A stretch of DNA of 10,976 bases from CAYLZW01 sp964388085 (GTDB lineage: Bacteria; Myxococcota; UBA727; CAYLZW01). The notes below the pieces were generated by a model, which worked only from the letters and a program-made list of their open reading frames with translations, ran no database searches and had not been told where the DNA came from. Positions 1 through 7,279 of the stretch are shown in pieces; positions within the stretch are counted from its first letter, which is position 1, and each line of letters opens with the position of its first letter. A program made the translations under genes and the position numbers. The stretch covers positions 1-10,976 of the forward strand of contig CAYLZW010000203.1 in assembly GCA_964388085.1 (NCBI GenBank), given 5' to 3'.

Positions 1-65
1 GCCAGCGGGCGAAAGACCGAGCGAGGGGGGATCAACGCGAGTGGTCGGGGGGGTAGACTCGCGGC

Positions 66-2816
66 GTGAGCGACGAGCTTCGAGAGCGCCGGCGACAGGC
101 GCTGAACGTGGTGCGGAACCTTGTGCACAGCGAGGTCGGCGCGATCGATCGTTCGCGCCTCGGCACCGCGCTCGTCTCCTACCTGCAGAGCGCCTGCGAC
201 GAAGACTTCGTCACCTTCCTGGTGCGCGAGCGGTTGCTCTCGGGCGACGCGGCGGTCGGCGTGCGGCAGCACACCGCCACCATCGATCCCCTGCCGGCCG
301 CCGCCATCGGTGAGTCGCTGCGCACGCTCGGGGTGTTCGAGAGAGACGCCCTCGGCGCCGAGCCCGCGCCGCTCCCTGGCGCGCGCACCTTGCCGGACAC
401 GATCGGCCTCGACGCGCGCTCTATCGACGTCATCGGCCGCGCCAGCGCGCTCTTCGCCGGCGGCACGTTCGTCGAACAGCTCGGCTCGCTCTCGGACGAC
501 GTCACCGAGACCGCCACACACTTCGCCGCCGCGCCAAGGGAGCGCTACCAGTCGAAGCGCCTGCTCGGCCTCGGCGGCATGGGCGAGGTGTACGAGGTCT
601 CCGACGTCGACCTGAACCGGCCGGTGGCGCTCAAGCGCATTCGCGCCGACCGTAACGATCCGACGATGCTCGCGCGCTTTCTACTCGAGGCGCAGGTGAC
701 GGCGCAGCTCGAACACCCGCACATCGTCCCCGTGCACGACTTCGGGCGCCTGCGCGACGGCGCGCCGTACTTCATCATGAAGCGGGTCGAGGGCACCACG
801 CTGCGCGACGTCGTTCGTCAGCTCGCGGCGGGCGACGCCGACAGCGTGCGTCGCTACCCCGTGACGCGCCTCGCCATCATCTTCCTGCACGTGGTCGAGG
901 CCGTCGCCTATGCGCACGCACGCGGAGTGCTGCATTGCGATCTAAAGCCCGAGAACATCCTGCTCGGTCGCCATGGCGAGGTGCTGGTGAGCGACTGGGG
1001 TATGGCCCAGCTCATCGGCGCCGGCGCCCCGGCGGGCGAGGACGAGACGCCGGTGTCGCTCTTGCCGGGGACACGGGCGGTGCCCTCGGGTGGCGGCACG
1101 CTGCTGTACATGGCGCCGGAGCAGGTGACGGGTCAGGCGCTCGACGAGCGCACCGACGTGTACGCGCTCGGCGCCGTGCTCTACGAGATGCTCACGCTAA
1201 AACCGCCGCACGACGCGCACGATCACGCCGAGCTGCTGGTGAAGATCTTCAGCGAGAGCATCCTGCCGCCGCGCGAGCGCGCTCGCGACCGGGAGGTCCC
1301 CGACGAGCTCGAGGCGATCTGCATGCGGGCCCTCGAGCCACGCGCGGCGGATCGCTTCGCGCGCGCCGACGACGTTCGCGACGCCGTTGAGGCCTACCTG
1401 ACCGGCGCTCGTCGACGCGAGACCGCGCGGGAGCGCTTCCGGGAGGGCGAGGCGGCGCACGCGCGCTGGCGAGCGTTGGCCAGCGAACGCGCACAGCTCC
1501 TCGCCGAGCGGGACCGCCTCGCCGCCGACGTGAAGCCCTACGACGGCGAGGCGAAGAAGCGACCGCTGTGGGCGGCGGAGGAGCGCCTGTACGCGCTCGA
1601 CATCGCGGTCGAAGAGGCGTTAGCGGAGGCGCTCGACGGCTGGTCACAGGCCGCCGGCATCGACTCCGGGTATGGCGCGGCGTCCGATCGCCTCGCCGAC
1701 GTGCACAGAGATCTCTTCCTCGAGGCCGAGAGCGCGGGTGACCGACGACAGATGGTGTTTCACAAGCGGCAGGTGGAGCGCCATCACCGCGGGCGACACA
1801 CCGGCGTGCTCTCGGGCCGCGGCAGCGTCAGCGTCCGGCCCGTCGGTGACGACGTGCTGCTCGAGCTCTGTCGGCTCGAGGAGAAAGGCAAGCGCATCGT
1901 GCGCGGCGAGCGGATCGTCGTCGACGCCCGCCACCTCGATGACCTGAGCCTGCCGATGGGCAGCTATCTGTTCACGCTGCGCGCGCCCGAGCGACAGGAG
2001 GTCTCTATCCCGCTCCTCGTGGGCAGGGGATCTCGCACGGAGCTCACGCCGAGGCTGCTGCCGAAGGCGCGGCTGCCGGAGGGTTTCCTCCACATCCCCG
2101 CCAGCGCGTTCGTCTACGGTGGCGACAGGGAGGCGCTCAACGCCGCGCCGCGCGAAGAGCGCGTGCTCGGCGATTTCCTCATGGCGCGCTTTCCCGTCAC
2201 CTGCGCGGAGTACGCGGAGTTCTTGAACGACGTCGCCAAGGAGAGCCCGCACGTCGCCGAGCGCCATGTCCCGCGCACGAAGCCCGAGGGCGGCTTTTTG
2301 TGGTCGCCCGACGCCGCCGGACGCTACGCCGCCCCGCGCGTCGATGCTGACGGCAACCCCGGACATCCGCGCGCGCCGGTCATGGGCGTCAGTTGGGTGG
2401 ACGCGCAAGCCTACGCGAGCTGGCGCTCGACGAGAGACGGGCATCCCTATCGCCTGCCGCGTGAAGACGAGTGGGAGAAGGCCGCCCGCGGCGCCGACGG
2501 ACGCTTCTTTCCGTGGGGAAACGGCTTCGATCCGACCTTCTGTAAGATGGCGCTCAGCCGGCCGGGGCGACCGCAGCCGGAGCCCGTCGGGTCCTTTCCG
2601 GTCGACACCTCCGTGTATGGGATGCAGGACTGCGCCGGCGCCATTCGCGAGTGGTGCGCGGACTTCTACGACGACACGCAGGAGACGAGAGTGCTGCGCG
2701 GGGGCGCCTGGTATTTCAACCCCTCCTATTGTCGATTGTGCTTTCGACACGGCTACCTGCCTCACATTGTGTTCACGAACTTCGGCATCCGCCTCGCGAT
2801 GAGCGTGACGCCGTGA
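66..2816 (+). CDS. Ser/Thr protein kinase fused to PEGA-like and FGE/SUMF1 domains
   Basis: This 916-residue protein reads as a Hanks-type kinase with a C-terminal formylglycine-generating-enzyme-like domain. Residues 1-155 are not recognised. The kinase spans about 160-450: glycine loop GLGGMGEV (168-175), VALK lysine 190, helix-C Glu208, catalytic loop HCDLKPEN (290-297, Asp292), DWG in place of DFG (310-312) and APE (350-352). The usual HRD arginine is cysteine, so this is a non-RD kinase probably not controlled by activation-loop phosphorylation. Residues 450-490 look like a charged helix or coiled coil, and about 580-665 resemble a PEGA-type beta domain. The FGE/SUMF1 domain covers about 673-912, ending GGAWYF...NFGIRLA. 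Of the two FGE active-site cysteines, the second is conserved (Cys889 in SYC) and the first is Phe, so sulfatase activation is doubtful and another SUMF1-type role, or simple binding, is likelier. No membrane segment is visible, so it is probably cytosolic. The GTG start is preceded by a G-rich stretch at 47-53. Confidence 0.93.
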   Translation: MSDELRERRRQALNVVRNLVHSEVGAIDRSRLGTALVSYLQSACDEDFVTFLVRERLLSGDAAVGVRQHTATIDPLPAAAIGESLRTLGVFERDALGAEPAPLPGARTLPDTIGLDARSIDVIGRASALFAGGTFVEQLGSLSDDVTETATHFAAAPRERYQSKRLLGLGGMGEVYEVSDVDLNRPVALKRIRADRNDPTMLARFLLEAQVTAQLEHPHIVPVHDFGRLRDGAPYFIMKRVEGTTLRDVVRQLAAGDADSVRRYPVTRLAIIFLHVVEAVAYAHARGVLHCDLKPENILLGRHGEVLVSDWGMAQLIGAGAPAGEDETPVSLLPGTRAVPSGGGTLLYMAPEQVTGQALDERTDVYALGAVLYEMLTLKPPHDAHDHAELLVKIFSESILPPRERARDREVPDELEAICMRALEPRAADRFARADDVRDAVEAYLTGARRRETARERFREGEAAHARWRALASERAQLLAERDRLAADVKPYDGEAKKRPLWAAEERLYALDIAVEEALAEALDGWSQAAGIDSGYGAASDRLADVHRDLFLEAESAGDRRQMVFHKRQVERHHRGRHTGVLSGRGSVSVRPVGDDVLLELCRLEEKGKRIVRGERIVVDARHLDDLSLPMGSYLFTLRAPERQEVSIPLLVGRGSRTELTPRLLPKARLPEGFLHIPASAFVYGGDREALNAAPREERVLGDFLMARFPVTCAEYAEFLNDVAKESPHVAERHVPRTKPEGGFLWSPDAAGRYAAPRVDADGNPGHPRAPVMGVSWVDAQAYASWRSTRDGHPYRLPREDEWEKAARGADGRFFPWGNGFDPTFCKMALSRPGRPQPEPVGSFPVDTSVYGMQDCAGAIREWCADFYDDTQETRVLRGGAWYFNPSYCRLCFRHGYLPHIVFTNFGIRLAMSVTP

Positions 2817-2836
2817 GCCGAGGCGAGATGCGAGAT

Positions 2837-2860
2837 CGGAGGAACGCGCACGTTCCGCCG
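2837..2860 (+). terminator. Imperfect hairpin after the kinase gene, possible terminator
   Basis: The stretch has complementary arms: CGG, one mismatch, then GGAACG, a four-base CGCA loop, CGTTCC, one mismatch and CCG. It lies 20 bases after the kinase stop codon. No T-tract follows, so it is only a candidate terminator or RNA-processing structure. The rest of 2817-2985 shows weak codon bias, and I see no recognisable gene or promoter there. Confidence 0.35.
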
Positions 2861-2985
2861 GAAGTGCCGCGCCCGCGGCAGACGGGGATGCGCTGAGCCG
2901 ACGATCTCACGCGGGCCCCCGCGCACGACCGAGAACGCCTGAACGCAGCCGCGGGTCAGGAAAGCATCCCAGCGCGCGCAGCGGT

Positions 2986-3126
2986 GACGTCTATCTGTGC
3001 GCGCCCGGTTTCGAGGCCGCGCTCGCCGAAGAGCTCGGTGTCGACGCCAAGCGCGCCGGCGACCATGCGGGCCTGATCATCACCGCGCCGCTTTCGACGG
3101 TTCGCGACGCCGCTTTCGCGCGACAG
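2986..3126 (+). other. Conserved N-terminal coding part of the RlmM-like gene without an ordinary start
   Basis: The frame of the downstream RlmM-like gene stays open upstream of its first ATG/GTG at 3127. From about 2989 it encodes VYLCAPGFEAALAEEL and later AAFARQ. These match the start of E. coli RlmM (VVLLCRPGFE and LIFARQ), so this is real coding sequence. G/C at third positions is high from 2986 onward but lower just before it, which places the true start near 2986. No in-frame ATG, GTG or TTG exists between the previous stop (2806-2808) and 3127. The only in-frame candidates are CTG at 2893 and CTG at 2995. A GTG at 2984 is one base out of register: a single extra base at about 2988 would give a natural start reading M-T-V-Y-L-C. 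Confidence 0.75.
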
Positions 3127-4044
3127 GTGCTGCCGCGCGCGGCGCTGCTCGATGCCGCTGGACCCTCGGAGCTCGCGGACGCGCTGCTCCGGCACCTCGG
3201 TGACGACGAGCAGGCGCTGTTGTCGGGTCGCGCCGTGCTGCACGTGTTCCCGCCGGACTTCTTGCGCCGCGGCTCGGCTCGACCGGAGCCGCACCCGCTC
3301 TCGTCCGCGGTCGATCGACTCGGCGAGCTCCTCACGCTGAAGATCGAAGGCCGGGCGAGGAAGCGCGGCATCGAGCCCGAGGCGCGCGCCGCCGTCCGGC
3401 TCGTACAGGTGCTCCTCGTCGACGGCTGGCGCGCGTGGTGCTGCGCGACTTCGCTGAGCGAGTCCGGCGGCGCTCTCTCCTCGTGGCCGGCGCTGTTTCC
3501 CGGGGGGCACGCTCCGGTGTTCGGGTACGAAGACGCTCCGTCGAGCGCGTACCGCAAGGTGGTGGAGGCGCTCAGCTGGATGGCCGCGCGGCCGGGCGAG
3601 GACGACGTGGTGCTCGATCTCGGCGCCGCCCCCGGCGGCTGGAGCTACGTCGCGCTCGCCAACGGGGCGCGCGTCATCGCGTACGACCGCGCGGATCTCG
3701 AGCCGCGCGTCGCGGCCAACCCGCTGCTCACGCACCTGCGACAGGACGCCTTCGCCGACCCGCCGCTCGACGAGGCCAGCTGGCTCTTCTGTGACGTCAT
3801 CGCGGAGCCCGCGCGCACGCTCGCGTTGATCGAACGCGCGCTCGCTTGCGAGACGCTCGAGGCGCTCGTCGTCACCGTGAAGCTCAAGCCGCCCATCGCG
3901 CTGGCGCCGGTGACCGCCGCCCAGGGACTCCTCGCGGGCGCGGCGAGACACGGCTGGCTCGGCCGCGTGAAGCACCTCGTCCACAACAAGCACGAGGTCA
4001 CGGTCATGGCGCGGCGTCGCCGTGAGTCGCCGGTTGCGCCCTGA
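3127..4044 (+). CDS. rlmM: RlmM-like 23S rRNA 2'-O-ribose methyltransferase (C2498 type), start uncertain
   Basis: The family transfers a methyl group from SAM to the 2'-hydroxyl of C2498 in 23S rRNA, in the peptidyl-transferase loop. The SAM-binding motif DLGAAPGGW lies at residues 164-172, counted from the GTG at 3127. A K-D-K-E catalytic set can be traced: Lys144 in AYRKVVEA, Asp223 in WLFCDV, Lys252 in VTVKLK and Glu290 in HEVTV. These line up with E. coli RlmM motifs, including WMVCDM, FNLKLP and HDREEVTV. The coordinates use the first conventional in-frame start, but homology shows about 46 more residues upstream. The full protein would then be about 350 residues, close to the 366 of E. 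coli RlmM. It is followed 24 bases later by astB, with which it probably shares a transcript. A related 2'-O-methyltransferase with another site is possible but less likely. Confidence 0.87.
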   Translation: MLPRAALLDAAGPSELADALLRHLGDDEQALLSGRAVLHVFPPDFLRRGSARPEPHPLSSAVDRLGELLTLKIEGRARKRGIEPEARAAVRLVQVLLVDGWRAWCCATSLSESGGALSSWPALFPGGHAPVFGYEDAPSSAYRKVVEALSWMAARPGEDDVVLDLGAAPGGWSYVALANGARVIAYDRADLEPRVAANPLLTHLRQDAFADPPLDEASWLFCDVIAEPARTLALIERALACETLEALVVTVKLKPPIALAPVTAAQGLLAGAARHGWLGRVKHLVHNKHEVTVMARRRRESPVAP

Positions 4045-4068
4045 GTCCGGCGATGCCAACGAGGTGCC

Positions 4069-5415
4069 ATGCGCGAGGTCAATTTCGATGGGCTCGTCGG
4101 GCTCACCCACAACTACGGCGGCCTGAGCGCCGGCAACGTCGCCTCGATGACGCACGGCGGGAGCGAGTCGAGCCCGCGCGCCGCCGCACGCGAAGGTCTC
4201 GCGAAGATGCGCTTCGTGCGCGACCTCGGCGTCCTGCAGGCGGTGTTGCCGCCGCACCCGCGCCCGAGCTTGTCGTTCCTGCGCTCCATCGGCTTCGGCG
4301 GCAGCGACGAGGAGGTGCTCGCGGCGGCGGCGCGGGGAGACGGCCTGCTGCTCCGCCTGGCGTCGAGCGCCGCCGCCATGTGGACCGCGAACGCGGCGAC
4401 GGTGGCGCCGAGCAGCGACACGCGGGACGGGCGTCTGCACATCGTGCCGGCGAACCTGCAGCAGATGCTTCATCGCGCGATCGAGGCGAGCACCACGACC
4501 AGCGTGCTGCGGGCCATCTTCGCGGACGACGCTCGCTTCTGCGTCCATGATCCCCTGCCGGGCGGCGGACAGCTCGCCGACGAGGGCGCGGCGAACCACA
4601 CGCGCTTGTTCGTGCCCGGAGCCGGCGGTGACGTCGACGTAGCGGTGCACCTGTTCGCCTGGGGCCGGAGCGCGCTCGGCGAGGGGCAGGGGCCGAAGCG
4701 CTTTCCCGCGCGACAGACGGAAGAGGCCTCGCAAGCGCTCGCCCGCCTGCTCGAGGTCCCCGAGGAGCGGGCGCTCTTCCCGCGTCAGCATCCGAATGGC
4801 ATCGACGCCGGCGCCTTCCACACCGACGTGCTGGCGGTCGGCAACGGCAACGTGCTGCTCGTGCACGAGCTCGCCTTCTTTGACCTCGACCGGCTCGTCG
4901 CGGACCTGCAGGCCCGCCTGGGCGACACGCTCCACGTCGTGATCGCGCGCGAGCGCGAGCTGCCGGTCGCCGACGCCGTGGCGGCGTATCCGTTCAACAG
5001 CCAACTGATCACGCTGCCGTCCGGCGACATGGTCATCATCGCGCCCGAGGACAGCCAGCGGACGGAACGCGCGCGCGCGTACCTCGATCGTGTCGTCGAG
5101 TCGGGCGTGGGCGTCAGCGCCGTGCACTACAAGGATCTGCGCCAGTCGATGAACAACGGCGGCGGACCGGCCTGCTTGCGCTTGCGTGTGGTGATGAGCG
5201 ACGAGGAGCGGGCGGCCGTGCAGGCGCGGGTCTTCCTCGACGACGCGCTGCTCGCGGAGCTCGAGTCCTGGGTCGAGCGGCGCTATCGGGACCGTCTGCA
5301 CGCGAAGGATCTCGCGGACGCCGCGCTCGCGCGCGAGGGCATGGAGGCGCTCGACGAGCTCACGCAGATCCTTCGCCTCGGCAGCGTCTACGACTTCCAG
5401 CGCGCGGGTGCCTGA
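4069..5415 (+). CDS. astB: N-succinylarginine dihydrolase
   Basis: AstB carries out the second step of the arginine succinyltransferase pathway in the cytosol, converting N2-succinylarginine to N2-succinylornithine, two ammonia and CO2. The 448 residues match the E. coli enzyme (447) almost end to end: EVNFDGLVGLTH at the N-terminus, NAATVAPSSDT near 108, DEGAANH near 171, and MNNGGGPACLRLRVV near 361. The catalytic triad expected from the family is visible as Glu172, His251 and Cys369. The ATG at 4069 is preceded by GAGGTG and places the conserved start at residue 3. No astA, astC, astD or astE is visible in the window. The gene sits 24 bp after the RlmM-like gene and 10 bp before the pseudouridine synthase, so it is probably co-transcribed with rRNA-modification genes, which is an unusual setting for it. 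Confidence 0.96.
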   Translation: MREVNFDGLVGLTHNYGGLSAGNVASMTHGGSESSPRAAAREGLAKMRFVRDLGVLQAVLPPHPRPSLSFLRSIGFGGSDEEVLAAAARGDGLLLRLASSAAAMWTANAATVAPSSDTRDGRLHIVPANLQQMLHRAIEASTTTSVLRAIFADDARFCVHDPLPGGGQLADEGAANHTRLFVPGAGGDVDVAVHLFAWGRSALGEGQGPKRFPARQTEEASQALARLLEVPEERALFPRQHPNGIDAGAFHTDVLAVGNGNVLLVHELAFFDLDRLVADLQARLGDTLHVVIARERELPVADAVAAYPFNSQLITLPSGDMVIIAPEDSQRTERARAYLDRVVESGVGVSAVHYKDLRQSMNNGGGPACLRLRVVMSDEERAAVQARVFLDDALLAELESWVERRYRDRLHAKDLADAALAREGMEALDELTQILRLGSVYDFQRAGA

Positions 5416-5425
5416 AGGGCGCGCG

Positions 5426-6001
5426 ATGGTCATCCTGCTGCACAAGCCCTACGGCTATCTGTCGCAGTTCACGCCGGACGGCTCCGCGAACCGACCCCTC
5501 GCCGAGCTCGGCCTGCCCCCGCGCGTCTACGCCGTCGGGAGGCTCGACGCCGACAGCGAGGGGATGCTCATCTTGTCGTCGCAGAAGGGCTTCGCCAGCG
5601 CGCTGCTCGACCCCGAGAAGGGACACCCACGCGAGTACTGGGCGCAGGTGGAGCGCGAGCCCGACGACGAGGCGCTGCGAACGCTCCAGCGTGGCGTCGT
5701 CATCCAGGGATACCGCACGCGCCCCTGCCGCGCGTGGCGCATCGACGAGCCAGCGCTGCCTGCGCGGGTGCCGCCCATCCGCTTTCGAAAGACGGTGCCG
5801 ACCGCGTGGATCGCGCTCGAGCTCGTCGAGGGAAAGAACCGTCAGGTGCGGCGGATGACGGCGGCGGTGGGCTACCCGACCTTGCGCCTGATACGAGTCC
5901 GCGTGGGGCACCTGACGCTCGGTGATCTGGCGCCGGGGCAATGGCGCGAGCTGCGGGACGACGAGGTGCGCGCGCTGTTCGCCGGCACTTCGCCTTCGTG
6001 A
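5426..6001 (+). CDS. rluE: RluE-like 23S rRNA pseudouridine synthase (RsuA/RluB/E/F family)
   Basis: The family isomerises uridine to pseudouridine in rRNA; E. coli RluE acts on U2457 of 23S rRNA. The 191-residue protein begins directly with the catalytic domain and lacks the S4 RNA-binding domain, as RluE does. Visible motifs are LLHKPYGYLSQFTPDG near the start, GRLDADSEG with catalytic Asp41, PPIRFRKTVPTAW, and EGKNRQVRRMTAAVGYPTLR-LIR near the C-terminus. All have close counterparts in E. coli RluE. I chose the ATG at 5426 because the conserved KPY motif follows at once and a purine-rich GAAGGG lies upstream; a GTG at 5408 would add six residues and overlap the end of astB. The next gene begins 9 bp after its stop. 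The exact modified uridine is inferred from family resemblance. Confidence 0.93.
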   Translation: MVILLHKPYGYLSQFTPDGSANRPLAELGLPPRVYAVGRLDADSEGMLILSSQKGFASALLDPEKGHPREYWAQVEREPDDEALRTLQRGVVIQGYRTRPCRAWRIDEPALPARVPPIRFRKTVPTAWIALELVEGKNRQVRRMTAAVGYPTLRLIRVRVGHLTLGDLAPGQWRELRDDEVRALFAGTSPS

Positions 6002-6010
6002 GGGACGAGC

Positions 6011-7279
6011 ATGGAGCCACCAAGACAGCGGCGCGCGTTGACGAGCCCGGGGCAAGCGCGGCGATCGCGTGGCGACGAGGAGCTGCGCGCGATCCTCGAG
6101 AGCGCGCTCGACGCCGCCGCGCGCGAGCCCATCGACCTGCTGACGCACAACTTCCACCCCTGGCCGGCGCGCATGCACCCGTGGCTGGCGCGTGTGCTCC
6201 TCGAGCGGCTCGCGCACGAAGGAGCGCGGCTGCTCGATCCGTTCGCGGGCAGCGGCACCACCCTCGTCGAGGCGCAGCGCCTCGGGCTGCCTGCCGTGGG
6301 GGTCGACCTGAACCCGCTCGCTCGTCGCGTCTCCGAGGTGAAGTGCCGGGTGACGACGGAGCAGGAGCGCACGAGGTTCCTGGGCGCGCTCGAGGGCGTC
6401 GTGGAAGCCAGCCACGCGCGCGTCAAGGAGCGCCGGCCCGCACGTGCGCCGCTGCCCGCCGGCGAAGCTCGTCGCTACGAAGGGCACGTGCTGCGTGAGC
6501 TCGCCGGTCTCTGGGAGGAGATTGGCCTGTTGCCGATGGGCGTCGAGCGCCGCGTGCTCGAGGTGTTGCTCTCCGCCATCGTGGTGAAGTTCTCGAAGCA
6601 GCGCGCCGACACCGCCAAGGACGAGGTGCAAAAGCGCATCGGCCGACACGTCCCCACCCGCTTCTTCGAGCGGAGAGGCATCGAGCTCGTCGAGCGCTGG
6701 GCGGTCTACGCCGGCGAGGTGCCGGAGGGCGCACCGCGCGTACGCCTCTACGAGGGAGACGCGCGCAGGCTGCGCGGGCTCCTCGGTGACGATCGCTTCA
6801 GCCTCGTGGTCACCTCGCCCCCGTACGGCGGCACCTATGATTACGTCGAGCACCACGCGCGGCGCTTTCCGTGGCTGGGGCTCGACGCACGCGCCCTCGA
6901 GCGCAAGGAGATCGGCGCCCGCAGGCGTTTGTCGAAGGCGGCCGACGACGCGGCCGCGCGCTGGCAGTCGGAGGTGCGTGCCTTCCTCTCGTCGCTGCGC
7001 TCGGTGATGCCCCCCGGCGGTGTCGCCGTGCTCGTGCTCGGTGATGCCGATGTGGGCGGACACCGCGTCGACGCCGAGGCGCAGATCGACAGCCTGGCCG
7101 CTCCCTGCGGCTTCGAGCTCCGGGCCGCGGCGTCGGAAGAGCACGCGGACTGGTCCGGGCGCAAGAAGCGTCGCGAGCACCTGCTGGCGCTCGTCTGTAG
7201 CGACAGCGCGCTCAAGTCCGACGCCGACGCGCCAGCACCTCGCGCACGGGCAGGGCGTTCCAGACGTCCGCCGCGCTGA
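6011..7279 (+). CDS. Orphan SAM-dependent amino-methyltransferase of the TSPPY (N4-C/N6-A) type
   Basis: This 422-residue protein has the motifs of amino-group DNA methyltransferases. The SAM-binding motif DPFAGSGTT (76-84) is followed by a strand ending in VGVDLNP, and the catalytic motif TSPPYGGTYDY is at 268-278. A conserved region before the SAM motif reads HNFHPWPARMHPW (46-58), and a terminal KKRREHLLAL (385-394) is typical of COG0863/COG1041-like proteins. The motif order is SAM-binding, then catalytic, with the FAGSGTT form of motif I. No restriction endonuclease or specificity subunit is nearby, so it is an orphan. By family the substrate is DNA N4-cytosine or N6-adenine; tight linkage to two rRNA modifiers leaves an RNA target open. 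The ATG at 6011 follows AGGGAC and lies 9 bp after the pseudouridine synthase. The last ~25 residues are low-complexity, Arg/Ala/Pro-rich, and overlap the convergent polX end. Confidence 0.85.
   Translation: MEPPRQRRALTSPGQARRSRGDEELRAILESALDAAAREPIDLLTHNFHPWPARMHPWLARVLLERLAHEGARLLDPFAGSGTTLVEAQRLGLPAVGVDLNPLARRVSEVKCRVTTEQERTRFLGALEGVVEASHARVKERRPARAPLPAGEARRYEGHVLRELAGLWEEIGLLPMGVERRVLEVLLSAIVVKFSKQRADTAKDEVQKRIGRHVPTRFFERRGIELVERWAVYAGEVPEGAPRVRLYEGDARRLRGLLGDDRFSLVVTSPPYGGTYDYVEHHARRFPWLGLDARALERKEIGARRRLSKAADDAAARWQSEVRAFLSSLRSVMPPGGVAVLVLGDADVGGHRVDAEAQIDSLAAPCGFELRAAASEEHADWSGRKKRREHLLALVCSDSALKSDADAPAPRARAGRSRRPPR

Noticed and set aside
2956..5445. Long open minus-strand frame opposite the RlmM-like and astB genes
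   Set aside because: It is the antisense of two genes with strong family matches and is Arg/Ala/Glu-rich with no recognisable domain. Such frames stay open by chance in DNA with few A/T-rich stop codons.
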